Below are positions 16,700 through 25,064 of a stretch of DNA of 37,774 nt, piece by piece; the stretch's first letter is position 1; each line of letters begins with the position of its first letter. The translations under genes and the position numbers were made by a program. A model generated the notes under the pieces. It did not search any database and was not told the origin of the DNA. It worked only from the letters and a program-made list of their open reading frames with translations. Source of the stretch: Bacteroidota bacterium (lineage in GTDB: Bacteria; Bacteroidota; Bacteroidia; Bacteroidales; VadinHA17); the NCBI GenBank assembly GCA_011374625.1, contig DRPN01000080.1, positions 1 through 37,774 of the forward strand. The letters run 5' to 3'.

Positions 16700-17527
16700 T
16701 TATTTTTTTATGATCACCTGTACCCAGAATTTTGTCGGTTGTGTCATTCCCTGCAACATTTGTCGTCGTTGTTCCATTTCTGCAGAGGATACAGACCTGC
16801 CTCCCCGCATACCTCCTCTGCCACCCACATGAGGTACTCCTCCCATAGCACCTCCACCGGTACGCATCCCCGGTCTTTCTCCTCCGGAAGGGGCAGCCTC
16901 AATGGATCCGGTCTCTATCCCCAATGAGAAGGGATGATCCGTTATATTATAATGCAGGGAATCCAAAGGGATACGTACCACATAGGACCACATGTTCCTG
17001 TCAAAATAAGCAATGTGCCCTGCCAGGCCTTCCTGCCTGTTAGCCGGGATAACAGATTCCGATCCTTTTCCCGAAAAGCCTGTCACTTTCATCGCCCGTC
17101 CGGGATTCCCCCGATGTAACGGTGATACAGGCCTTGGTTTTGACGGGCGTATGGGAGCCGGTCTGTTCCCGGCAATTTTTTCCCGTTTTAACGGGTACTG
17201 AATACCCATTTTGTGCTTTTTATGGCCTGTTGTATCTATCCACAAGGTCATACCCGTCACCATGATTTTCGTCTGAAGTGACCGGTCACGCACCCGCAAA
17301 AAAACATACAGATTTGCCGTATCATGTTCAACACTGAATGTATAAATCCCTTTTTTATTCCCAACCAGCGAATCTGACAGGGGAAGAGTAGCCATCCGAA
17401 CCAGAGAACCCGGCATCTGCAAAGGTGGTGAGGTATATACAGGAAGTTTCTGGCATCCTTGTATCATTAATAAGATGATGATCAGAAACGAAAAAGTATA
17501 GAAGCTGTGTATACGATTTTTTTTCAC
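16700..17527 (-). CDS. Uncharacterised lipoprotein with a beta-sandwich-like domain and Gly/Arg/Met-rich tail
   Basis: This 275-aa protein begins with a signal peptide ending MIQGC, so Cys25 is the likely lipidation site. Residues about 60-110 (GIYTFSVEHDTANLYVFLRV, TLWIDTTG) and 178-208 (MWSYVVRIPLDS, FSLGIETG) read as the strands of a CBM9/DOMON-like sandwich. This is pattern recognition only. Two low-complexity parts interrupt and end it: a Pro/Arg-rich region about 120-155, and a Gly/Met/Arg-rich tail about 214-245 (GGERPGMRTGGGAMGG). The tail is followed by SSAEMEQRRQMLQGM and a final strand. It is the first gene of the efflux operon. The function is unknown; an accessory or sensor lipoprotein for the pump is a guess from position. 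Confidence 0.72.
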   Translation of the reverse strand: MKKNRIHSFYTFSFLIIILLMIQGCQKLPVYTSPPLQMPGSLVRMATLPLSDSLVGNKKGIYTFSVEHDTANLYVFLRVRDRSLQTKIMVTGMTLWIDTTGHKKHKMGIQYPLKREKIAGNRPAPIRPSKPRPVSPLHRGNPGRAMKVTGFSGKGSESVIPANRQEGLAGHIAYFDRNMWSYVVRIPLDSLHYNITDHPFSLGIETGSIEAAPSGGERPGMRTGGGAMGGVPHVGGRGGMRGGRSVSSAEMEQRRQMLQGMTQPTKFWVQVIIKK

Positions 17528-17677
17528 GTTAAAATTATTTATGGTTATTTTGACAATTCCGATTAATATTTTATTCCATTAGAAGACAATTTTCCGTATC
17601 TTAATCCGGAGAAAAGCCGTTTGGAGGGAAAAAACTTATTTCCTGTCAAAACGTCAAAAACGAATCATGGAACGGAT

Positions 17678-17710
17678 TTTGTCATGCTCTTATTATTACT
17701 AATAAATTTA
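17678..17710 (+). promoter_or_regulatory. Candidate promoter for the TPR-protein gene (TTTG-N21-TAAATTTA)
   Basis: TTTG (17678-17681) is followed after 21 bases by TAAATTTA (17703-17710), one mismatch from TAnnTTTG. Transcription would begin only a few bases before ATG 17721, giving a very short leader. This is plausible but not secure. Confidence 0.3.
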
Positions 17711-17720
17711 TTTGAAAAGG

Positions 17721-19967
17721 ATGAATACGCCGCAAGAGATCAATCAAAGATACAGGAAAATCAACAAACTGGTTGCCAGACAACGTCTAAAAAAAGCACT
17801 GGAAGAATTGAAAGGAATATTACTGGATTCCCAGTTGGGAGAATTAATCACCACACTGGAGAATCTGAATATCACGTATGAGAGTATGTTAAAATATACG
17901 ATGGAAGGAATCGACGATCCGGAAAGGATGAAGATATATAACCACCTGAGACGATCCATCCTTCAACTGAATAACCGTGCTCGCGAAAAGATTCTGGAAA
18001 AAGATACCACACGCCAGACCTCCGTTCTGAAACACGATTTCAGGATGCGGCAGCGTCTGAGCGGCAATGAGTATGTCAACACACTGGATGACCTTTATTT
18101 CGCCCATGATATCAGGGAATTACTGCAAAAGGATTATGGTCTCAACAGCCCTCTCCCAAGCGAGTACAGAAAACATCATGAGACCATCCGGAATATATTC
18201 AATTACCTATGGCTCACGGATGAATATACCGAAGCTACCCACGAACTGGTCAACATCACCCTCGACCACAGGAAATTTCCCTGGCACGAACGGGCTTTGT
18301 TTGTCAGTGCCATCACCCTTTCCCTCCTGAGATATTTTGATCAGACCAAATTTATCTTGCTGCACCGCTATTTTCTGGATTCGGAACCGGAGGTACGGGA
18401 ACGCAGCCTGACAGGCATGATACTGGCTTTCTATCAATTTGATGATATCCTCCCCGTTTATCCCGAACTGGAAGAGATCCTGGCCGGTCTTGGGGAACAA
18501 CATAATATTGAAAAAGACATCGAAGCCATCACCTTACAGATCATCCGCTCGAAAGAAACGGAACAGATCACCAAAAAGCTGAAAGAGGAAATCATTCCTG
18601 AGATCACCAAACTGGGACCCAACCTGCAGGAAAAGCTGAAACTGGATGAGCTAATCCCGGAAGATTTTCTGGAAGATAAGAACCCGGACTGGTCGAAGGT
18701 ATTCAAAGGCTCGGAAAGTCTTTACGAAAAAATGGAAGAGTTCTCAAAACTGCAAATGGAAGGAGCCGATGTGTTCATGTCGGCTTTTGCCCACCTGAAA
18801 AACTTCAGTTTTTTCGAAGAGCTCATGAACTGGTTTAAGCCTTTCTTCCCGGATAATCCGGTAATTGACGAGTCTCTTGCGGGAGAAGAGCATGAATTTG
18901 ACAAAAATACTTTCGTCGAAGGACTGTTTCAAACTCCATTTATTTGTAACTCTGACAAATATTCTTTCTGCATGAACCTGCGTATCATGCCGGCTGCCCA
19001 AAAACAAATCATTGTCAACCTGTTTAATGCCGAATTGGAAGGAATGAAGGAAATGACCCAAGAAGACAGTATGCTAAAACCTGACCAGAAAACAAAGGTC
19101 ATTTACACTCAGTATATCCAGGACCTTTACCGTTTCTTTAAATTATATCCATTCCGTCATGAGTTTGACGATCTGTTCAGCCGTCCCCTGGACCTGTACA
19201 ACAGCCGTTTTTTCGAGAAGCTTGTACATGGAAGCACTGTTAAGGAAACCATCGGAGCCTACTTTTTTGAACACGACCGTTATGAAGAAGCATTGGATAT
19301 TTTCCGGCAATTGCAAAATGAACAGAATCCTCCCTCATACGAACTGACGGAAAAAATGGGATATGCCTGCCAGAAACTTCGGCGTTTTGAAGATGCCCTG
19401 GAATATTACAAACAGGCTGAACTTTTTGACAAAAACAAAAAATGGCTTATCAAAAAAATCGCATATTGTTACCGGGCTTTGAAAAAACCAGAAGAAGCCC
19501 TTAAGTACTATCGTCAAGCCGAAAAGAACGATCCTGAAAACATGTATATCCAAGCTTCCATAGGTCATTGTTACCTGGATATGGAAAAATTTAACCAAGC
19601 GTTAAAACACTATTTTAAGGTGGAATACCATCAACCTGACTCCGTAAAGATTTGGCGACCTATCGCCTGGTGTTATTTTGCTCTTGGCAAGTTGGACGAA
19701 GCCCGGAAGTATTACGGGAAAATCCTTGAAAAAGAGCCTACCCGACATGATTATCTGAATGCAGGTCACGTGGAATGGGCTCTGAATAACCGGACGGAAG
19801 CTATACGGCTATACGAAGCTTCCATCCGGCGAGGGTTTGTATCATTCCGCAATTTCCTGACCTCTTTCGAAGCAGACAAACCATGGTTGCTGAAAAACGG
19901 CATCGACCCCGATGAGATCCCTCTGTTGCTCGATTATCTGGATTACAGGACGGGGAAAAAGGGTTAA
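17721..19967 (+). CDS. Large TPR-containing protein of unknown function
   Basis: I start at ATG 17721 (MNTPQEINQRYRK); the ORF-track start at 17712 is a TTG. The protein has 748 aa, no signal peptide and no membrane helix, so it is probably cytoplasmic. Roughly the first 480 residues are helical with no family I recognise. One stretch (YFLDSEPEVRERSLTGMILA) has a HEAT-like feel. Residues about 505-735 contain a run of tetratricopeptide repeats, e.g. FEDALEYYKQAELFDKN, PEEALKYYRQAEKNDPEN and LDEARKYYGKILEKEP, a protein-interaction scaffold. It is followed by a second uncharacterised gene on the same strand, but a hairpin and a promoter separate them. Confidence 0.8.
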   Translation: MNTPQEINQRYRKINKLVARQRLKKALEELKGILLDSQLGELITTLENLNITYESMLKYTMEGIDDPERMKIYNHLRRSILQLNNRAREKILEKDTTRQTSVLKHDFRMRQRLSGNEYVNTLDDLYFAHDIRELLQKDYGLNSPLPSEYRKHHETIRNIFNYLWLTDEYTEATHELVNITLDHRKFPWHERALFVSAITLSLLRYFDQTKFILLHRYFLDSEPEVRERSLTGMILAFYQFDDILPVYPELEEILAGLGEQHNIEKDIEAITLQIIRSKETEQITKKLKEEIIPEITKLGPNLQEKLKLDELIPEDFLEDKNPDWSKVFKGSESLYEKMEEFSKLQMEGADVFMSAFAHLKNFSFFEELMNWFKPFFPDNPVIDESLAGEEHEFDKNTFVEGLFQTPFICNSDKYSFCMNLRIMPAAQKQIIVNLFNAELEGMKEMTQEDSMLKPDQKTKVIYTQYIQDLYRFFKLYPFRHEFDDLFSRPLDLYNSRFFEKLVHGSTVKETIGAYFFEHDRYEEALDIFRQLQNEQNPPSYELTEKMGYACQKLRRFEDALEYYKQAELFDKNKKWLIKKIAYCYRALKKPEEALKYYRQAEKNDPENMYIQASIGHCYLDMEKFNQALKHYFKVEYHQPDSVKIWRPIAWCYFALGKLDEARKYYGKILEKEPTRHDYLNAGHVEWALNNRTEAIRLYEASIRRGFVSFRNFLTSFEADKPWLLKNGIDPDEIPLLLDYLDYRTGKKG

Positions 19968-19995
19968 TAGTTTAGAGATTAGAGTTTAGAGCTAT

Positions 19996-20020
19996 CTACG
20001 TAGGGAGATACGTAGTTGTA
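19996..20020 (+). terminator. Hairpin terminator after the TPR gene
   Basis: CTACGTA (19996-20002) and TACGTAG (20009-20015) form a perfect 7-bp stem with a 6-base loop. A T-rich stretch (TTGTATTTTTGTT) follows. It sits 29 bases after the TPR gene stop, as expected for an intrinsic terminator. Confidence 0.5.
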
Positions 20021-20145
20021 TTTTTGTTATATACTATTGTTCAGATATCTTTATTTGCAATGTTTTTAAATTCCCTCCTTATTTTCATCTTTTTTCCCTA
20101 TATCGCTTATGTGAATTGAAAAAGAAGTTTTTTTAACTTTTGTTC

Positions 20146-20176
20146 TTGAATTATTGCCGGGAATTTCGTACTTTCA
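20146..20176 (+). promoter_or_regulatory. Candidate promoter for the gene at 20215 (TTG-N20-TACTTTCA)
   Basis: TTG (20146-20148), 20 bases, then TACTTTCA (20169-20176), two mismatches at the end of TAnnTTTG. The predicted start of transcription falls after the ORF-track start at 20140, which supports translation from ATG 20215. Confidence 0.35.
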
Positions 20177-20214
20177 GAAAATCAATTAACAGGCATCGGT
20201 TTAAGCGTTTACAC

Positions 20215-21267
20215 ATGTTGTCATTTTTTAAGAAATGGTTTGGAAACAAAGGCAAACAGGGCAAACACACCGGTTCTACCGACCCCGTTCTGGATCTCGG
20301 GCCTGCAGCTACTTTGGACGACTCATCAAAAAAAATTCCTAAAGCAGATATTCACCGGCTGATGATCCAAGCTACCCGCATTCGCAAGACAAAAGGATAC
20401 CATGAGGCGGTCCTGTTTCTCGAGGATCTTGCAGAATATTATTTAAAAGAAAGAAATACGGCACTGGTTACTACTGTCAATAAACTGGTGCCATATATGA
20501 AAAAAGACACACAGCTAACTTATGAAAAGGCCCGTCAGTGGTTACAGGATCTGATCGGTCGGTTGCCTGTCACGGATCCATACTTCCTGAATGTCCATAT
20601 AACGATGGCCGAGTTGCTGGAGGTGGAAGGTACGGACAAGGCCATAGAATATCTCAAAAAATTCCTTCAGGAACATCTGCCCTCAGCAGATACATACTAT
20701 CACCTAATCCGGCTGGCTGATTTCTACCGTAAGCAAGGTGACCTGAAACAGACAAAGAATTATCTGGAGCAAGCCCGACAATGGTGGGATACCAAGCTGG
20801 CTCGTTACCGCCTCATCAAGATGCTGCGCCGATGGCATCACAGTGCAGCCCTACTTTCTTTTGAAGGAAACGGCAGTAAAGACCCTGCCGATTTTCTCTT
20901 CCACCGTTTTATGGAGTTCGCCCTGGATATGGCCTGTGTGCTGGATCCGGTACAAATAGATGAGTTCCACAAAAGGAAAGACCAATATTACAAAGGCAAA
21001 CGGGGATTTTCCGGAACAAGCCAGTTTGAGAAAGCCATTGAATCACCGGCGTTGCCAAAGAATCGCGACACCCTAATCCGGGACATTTTTGGTTTTGTCT
21101 TTGAAGAAATGCCTCTGATGTTGGGCGTGCCTGAAAAACAGCTACATTTTCATCCCGGCGACCCCGAAAGCCTGGATGAGGTGAGACAGAAAAAACTATT
21201 TAGCACCCGCCCTTTTACCCGGTATGAAGAACTGGAAAAGAAAATCAGGAAAATCGTCGGTTTATAG
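20215..21267 (+). CDS. Uncharacterised helical, TPR-like protein
   Basis: I start at ATG 20215 (MLSFFKKWFGNKGKQ), since the longer ORF-track form would run through the likely promoter. The protein has 350 aa. It opens with a short amphipathic basic segment, which could touch the membrane, then a low-complexity linker to about residue 45. A helical repeat region follows (YHEAVLFLEDLAEYYLKERN, ADTYYHLIRLADFYRKQGDLK) with weak TPR character. A conserved-looking C-terminal part contains RDTLIRDIFGFVFEEMPLML. I do not recognise the family. It lies just downstream of the large TPR protein and converges on purC. Confidence 0.68.
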   Translation: MLSFFKKWFGNKGKQGKHTGSTDPVLDLGPAATLDDSSKKIPKADIHRLMIQATRIRKTKGYHEAVLFLEDLAEYYLKERNTALVTTVNKLVPYMKKDTQLTYEKARQWLQDLIGRLPVTDPYFLNVHITMAELLEVEGTDKAIEYLKKFLQEHLPSADTYYHLIRLADFYRKQGDLKQTKNYLEQARQWWDTKLARYRLIKMLRRWHHSAALLSFEGNGSKDPADFLFHRFMEFALDMACVLDPVQIDEFHKRKDQYYKGKRGFSGTSQFEKAIESPALPKNRDTLIRDIFGFVFEEMPLMLGVPEKQLHFHPGDPESLDEVRQKKLFSTRPFTRYEELEKKIRKIVGL

Positions 21268-21367
21268 TTTATGGCTAATAATTCCGTGTTAGTAGTTCCG
21301 TGTTCATCTTTTTATGTGTTAAACTTTATGCTCTGCGCTTTGAGTACCGTGTTCTTATTCTTTGTTC

Positions 21368-22321
21368 TTATAACTTCTTCAGTTCCTCTTCCACGTTCCG
21401 GTATATTTCATCCTCCACGTTATTCAGATCGCCTTTTTCAAAAGATTCTCCGGTAATCTTTTCGTACAGTTCTATATACCGTTGGGAAATCTCCTCCACA
21501 AAATCCGGTGTCATTTCCGGCACCTGCTGACCTTCTTTTCCCTGAAAACCGTTTTCAATCAACCATTCCCTGACAAACTCCTTGGATAATTGCCGCTGTG
21601 GTTCTCCTTTAGCAAAACGCTCTTCATAACCATCGGCATAAAAATACCTTGAAGAATCAGGGGTATGAATCTCGTCAATAAGGATGATCTCTTCCTTCCA
21701 TTTCCCGAACTCATATTTAGTATCCACCAGGATCAACCCTTTTTCGGCAGCCATTTCAGTACCCCTTTTGAATAAGGCCAGTGATAATCTTTCCAGTTCC
21801 TCATATTCATCTGCCGGTATCAACCCCGACCGGATGATTTCCTCTTTGGATATATCCTCATCGTGTCCGAAGTCGGCCTTGGTGGTAGGTGTTATAATCG
21901 GCTCCGAAAAACGCTGATGTTCTTTCATCCCTTCGGGCAGGGAAATACCACAAAGTTCCCTTTTTCCCAATCGGTACTCCCTCCAGGCATGGCCGGTTAG
22001 ATATCCTCTGACCACCATCTCTACTTTGTATGGTTCAGCCTTATAGCCAATGGTAACATTGGGATGCGGGGAAGAGATTTTCCAATTTGATACAATACCT
22101 GCTGTGGCATCCAGAAACTTCACAGCAATCCTGTTAAGCACCTGTCCTTTGTAAGGGATCCCTTTGGGTAAGATCACATCAAAGGCAGAGATTCTGTCTG
22201 TAACCACCATAACCATATACTGATCGCGAATGGTATAGACATCCCTCACTTTTCCCTCATAGCGGGAAGTCATTCCCTCAAAAGCAAAGTCTGTTTTCAA
22301 TAAAGCAACATCTTTTCTCAT
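21368..22321 (-). CDS. purC: Phosphoribosylaminoimidazole-succinocarboxamide (SAICAR) synthase
   Basis: This 317-aa enzyme joins CAIR and aspartate using ATP in de novo purine synthesis. The N-terminal ATP-binding region reads [28 protein letters not shown]. It is followed by [31 protein letters not shown] and the signatures [17 protein letters not shown] and [13 protein letters not shown]. The roughly 300-residue length belongs to the longer bacterial/eukaryal form rather than the roughly 240-residue E. coli form. It follows phoH by 21 bases on the same strand, so the two are probably co-transcribed. Confidence 0.96.
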   Translation of the reverse strand: MRKDVALLKTDFAFEGMTSRYEGKVRDVYTIRDQYMVMVVTDRISAFDVILPKGIPYKGQVLNRIAVKFLDATAGIVSNWKISSPHPNVTIGYKAEPYKVEMVVRGYLTGHAWREYRLGKRELCGISLPEGMKEHQRFSEPIITPTTKADFGHDEDISKEEIIRSGLIPADEYEELERLSLALFKRGTEMAAEKGLILVDTKYEFGKWKEEIILIDEIHTPDSSRYFYADGYEERFAKGEPQRQLSKEFVREWLIENGFQGKEGQQVPEMTPDFVEEISQRYIELYEKITGESFEKGDLNNVEDEIYRNVEEELKKL

Positions 22322-22342
22322 ATTTATATTTCATTAAATTAC

Positions 22343-23329
22343 TCATTCCGCATCTTTTTCCAAATCTTCTTCTTCCACGCTTTTCTGGTGGTTCTCCTTA
22401 TCATAGGCATCCACAATATCTTTCACGAGGGGGTGGCGCACAATATCTTCCTGACCAAACTGCACGATAGAGATACCGGAGATACCTTCAAGAATTTTTA
22501 TAGCCTGCAGCAATCCCGAATTCTTTTTCCGGGGCAGGTCAATCTGAGTAACATCACCGGTAACGATAAACTTCGAATTCATACCCATCCGTGTCAGAAA
22601 CATTTTCAGCTGGTTGACGGTAGCATTTTGTCCCTCGTCAAGGATCACGAAGGCATTCTCCAGGGTACGTCCCCTCATAAAAGCCAGTGGAGCGATCTGT
22701 ATGGTTTCATCCTCGAGATAAGTATTTAGTTTTTTAAAAGGCACCATATCCCGGAGGGCATCATACAGGGGTTGCAGATAAGGGTCAAGTTTATCACGCA
22801 CATCGCCGGGCAGGAAACCCAAATGTTCTCCGGCCTCGACAGCCGGACGGGTCAGGATGATACGACGTACTTCCTTGTTTTTCAGAGAACGTACAGCCAG
22901 GGCGATAGCCGTATAGGTTTTTCCCGTACCGGCAGGGCCGATGGCCAAGATTAGGTCGCTGTGGGAAGCTTCTTTCACCAAACAGGCCTGATTGACCGTC
23001 CTGGCTTTTATCGGTTGGCCATCCACTCCGTAAATGATCGTATCCTCCTGATCCTTTTTGTTTTTCACGGCAGAATAAGAGTCATCCAAAAGAGCACTCA
23101 GTTCATCTTCTGTCAACGTATTGTGATGGTGGATAAAATCAAGGATCTCCCGTATCTTCTCTTCAAAAGCATAGATCTCCTGCGGTTCTCCCACTACTTT
23201 TATCTCATTGCCCCGGGGGATAATCTTGAGTTTTGGAAAAGCACGGTTTATACGCTCCATGGCCATATTATGTACACCATACAGCATCATCGGATCAATC
23301 CCTTCCAAATATATGGTCTTTTCTGACAT
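22343..23329 (-). CDS. phoH: PhoH-family ATPase
   Basis: This 328-aa protein has an N-terminal domain (about 1-95, KH-like: IPRGNEIKVVGEPQEIYAFE) and a C-terminal nucleotide-binding domain. Walker A is GPAGTGKT (131-138) and Walker B FVILDEGQN. Typical family phrases are RPAVEAGEHLGFLPGDVRDK, LAFMRGRTLENAF and TGDVTQIDLP. PhoH proteins are linked to RNA metabolism and stress; the precise activity is not fixed. It ends in an acidic tail (KSVEEEDLEKDAE). It is the first gene of a phoH-purC pair and divergent from the SAM-hydrolase-like gene. Confidence 0.94.
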   Translation of the reverse strand: MSEKTIYLEGIDPMMLYGVHNMAMERINRAFPKLKIIPRGNEIKVVGEPQEIYAFEEKIREILDFIHHHNTLTEDELSALLDDSYSAVKNKKDQEDTIIYGVDGQPIKARTVNQACLVKEASHSDLILAIGPAGTGKTYTAIALAVRSLKNKEVRRIILTRPAVEAGEHLGFLPGDVRDKLDPYLQPLYDALRDMVPFKKLNTYLEDETIQIAPLAFMRGRTLENAFVILDEGQNATVNQLKMFLTRMGMNSKFIVTGDVTQIDLPRKKNSGLLQAIKILEGISGISIVQFGQEDIVRHPLVKDIVDAYDKENHQKSVEEEDLEKDAE

Positions 23330-23417
23330 ATAGGTTTAAGAGAATTATTACTTTTGTTTTTGCAAAATAAGAGTATTTTTTCAGGATGTTACTATTTTTT
23401 TGATACTTTTTGCAGGA

Positions 23418-24194
23418 ATGAATATAATTACACTAACCACCGACTGGCATCAAAGAGACTACTATATCGGAGCCGTAAAGGGAAAGATTCTTTCTCTTTG
23501 TCCCAATGCCCGTATTGTGGACATAGCGCATAACATCCCGCCTTTTCATCACCAAAAAGCTGCATTTATCCTCCGGAACATTTGGACTCATTATCCAAAA
23601 GGGACCGTTCACATTATAGGCATTCAGGCTGAAAGCAAGGAAAAACCGTTGATCATACAACACAGTGAACAATATTTTATCATGGCCGATTCAGGACTTG
23701 CCGGAATGATTTTCCCTGACGGACCCGAAGAAGTTTACAGGATTTCTTCCGACAACGAGGAAACTTTGTTTCCTGTTCTTGATAGGTTTGTCCCTGTGGC
23801 ATGCGCCCTGGCTTCCGGTAAGAAACTTAAGGATATTGGACAACCGGCCGGAGAACTGAAGACCACACATCCGGTACGGCCCGCCATCGAAGAAGGGTTT
23901 ATTACCGGACTGGTGATCTATATTGATTCCTATGGCAACGTTATCACGAACATTACGAAAGACACCTTCGAACGTGTCGGTGAAGGTAGACCTTTTGAGA
24001 TACATCCTGGCACCGGCAGCATTCTGTATCGTATCACACACCTGAATAAACACTATTACGAGACTCCGCCCGGAGATATCCTGGCGTTGTTCAATTCACT
24101 CGATCTGCTGGAGATAGCTATTTATCACGGCAACGCCGGCGAACTACTGGGACTTGACATCAACTCTACCATACGCATAATATTTAAAAAATAA
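23418..24194 (+). CDS. S-adenosylmethionine hydrolase / hydroxide adenosyltransferase family protein (DUF62)
   Basis: I start at ATG 23418 (MNIITLTTDWHQRDYY), preceded by GCAGGA; the ORF-track start at 23400 is a TTG. The 258-aa protein has the two-domain layout of the family that splits SAM to adenosine and methionine with water. Recognisable segments are ITLTTDWHQRDYYIGAVKG, IVDIAHNIPPFH, FIMADSGLAGMIF and VIYIDSYGNVITNIT. Compared with the common forms (TDFG..D.YVG, APDNGLL), the DWHQRD and ADSGLAG versions are divergent. mazG begins 14 bases after its stop, so they form a likely two-gene operon. Confidence 0.87.
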   Translation: MNIITLTTDWHQRDYYIGAVKGKILSLCPNARIVDIAHNIPPFHHQKAAFILRNIWTHYPKGTVHIIGIQAESKEKPLIIQHSEQYFIMADSGLAGMIFPDGPEEVYRISSDNEETLFPVLDRFVPVACALASGKKLKDIGQPAGELKTTHPVRPAIEEGFITGLVIYIDSYGNVITNITKDTFERVGEGRPFEIHPGTGSILYRITHLNKHYYETPPGDILALFNSLDLLEIAIYHGNAGELLGLDINSTIRIIFKK

Positions 24195-24208
24195 CTTCTA
24201 CATTATCC

Positions 24209-25021
24209 ATGAACAATTCACAGGAATTACCGGATTATCTCCAAGCTTTTGACAGGCTGGTACATATTATGGACGATCTGCGGGAAAAATGCCCCTGGGA
24301 CCGTGAGCAGACTTTTGAGAGTTTACGAAAGCTTACCATCGAGGAAGCTTACGAACTGGCGGATGCCATCGTAAAAAAAGATATGGAAGAGATCAAGATC
24401 GAGACCGGGGATCTCCTGCTCCACATTGTTTTTTACGCCAAACTGGCACAGGAAGAAAATGCTTTCACGCTGGCCGAGATAATCAATACGCTTTGCGAAA
24501 AGCTGATATACCGGCACCCACATGTATATGGAGATACAAAGGCCAACACTGCCGCTAAGGTACTTGAAAACTGGGAACATTTGAAACTGAAGGAAAAAAA
24601 CAACAAGAAACATTCTGTCCTTTCGGGGGTGCCCTCCTCTCTACCTGCTATGATCAAAGCTTTGCGTATTCAGGAGAAAGTCAGTGGAATAGGGTTTGAT
24701 TGGGAAAACAGGGAAGACGTTTGGAAAAAACTGGACGAAGAGATCAGGGAAGTTAAAGAACAAGCCGCAGATAAAGAATCCTCTCTACAGAAAGAACAAC
24801 TGGAGACCGAATTCGGAGATCTTCTTTTCTCAGTCATCAATGCGGCACGTTTGTATGGAGTGGATCCCGAGGTCGCCCTGGAGAGAACCAACGCCAAATT
24901 TATCCGGCGTTTCACGGAGATGGAGAATATGACACGGCAAGAAAAAAAGACCTTTTCGGATCTCTCCCTGAAAGAAATGGACGCTTTGTGGGAAAAAACG
25001 AAAGAGAACGAAGATCACTGA
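24209..25021 (+). CDS. mazG: Nucleoside triphosphate pyrophosphohydrolase
   Basis: This 270-aa MazG protein has two tandem all-helical MazG domains. The first carries CPWDREQTFESLRKLTIEEAYELADAI and EEIKIETGDLLLHIVFYAKLAQEE; the second GIGFDWENREDVWKKLDEEIREVKE and EFGDLLFSVINAARL. The paired acidic motifs (EExxE and ExxD) bind Mg2+ and are intact in both halves. The length matches E. coli-type MazG, which removes pyrophosphate from NTPs/dNTPs and can lower alarmone signalling in E. coli. The gene follows the SAM-hydrolase-like gene closely and converges with the M3 peptidase. Confidence 0.95.
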   Translation: MNNSQELPDYLQAFDRLVHIMDDLREKCPWDREQTFESLRKLTIEEAYELADAIVKKDMEEIKIETGDLLLHIVFYAKLAQEENAFTLAEIINTLCEKLIYRHPHVYGDTKANTAAKVLENWEHLKLKEKNNKKHSVLSGVPSSLPAMIKALRIQEKVSGIGFDWENREDVWKKLDEEIREVKEQAADKESSLQKEQLETEFGDLLFSVINAARLYGVDPEVALERTNAKFIRRFTEMENMTRQEKKTFSDLSLKEMDALWEKTKENEDH

Positions 25022-25064
25022 AAAATGTTAGCCGGCAGCGGGGAGGATCGAAGAACAGGAAGAG

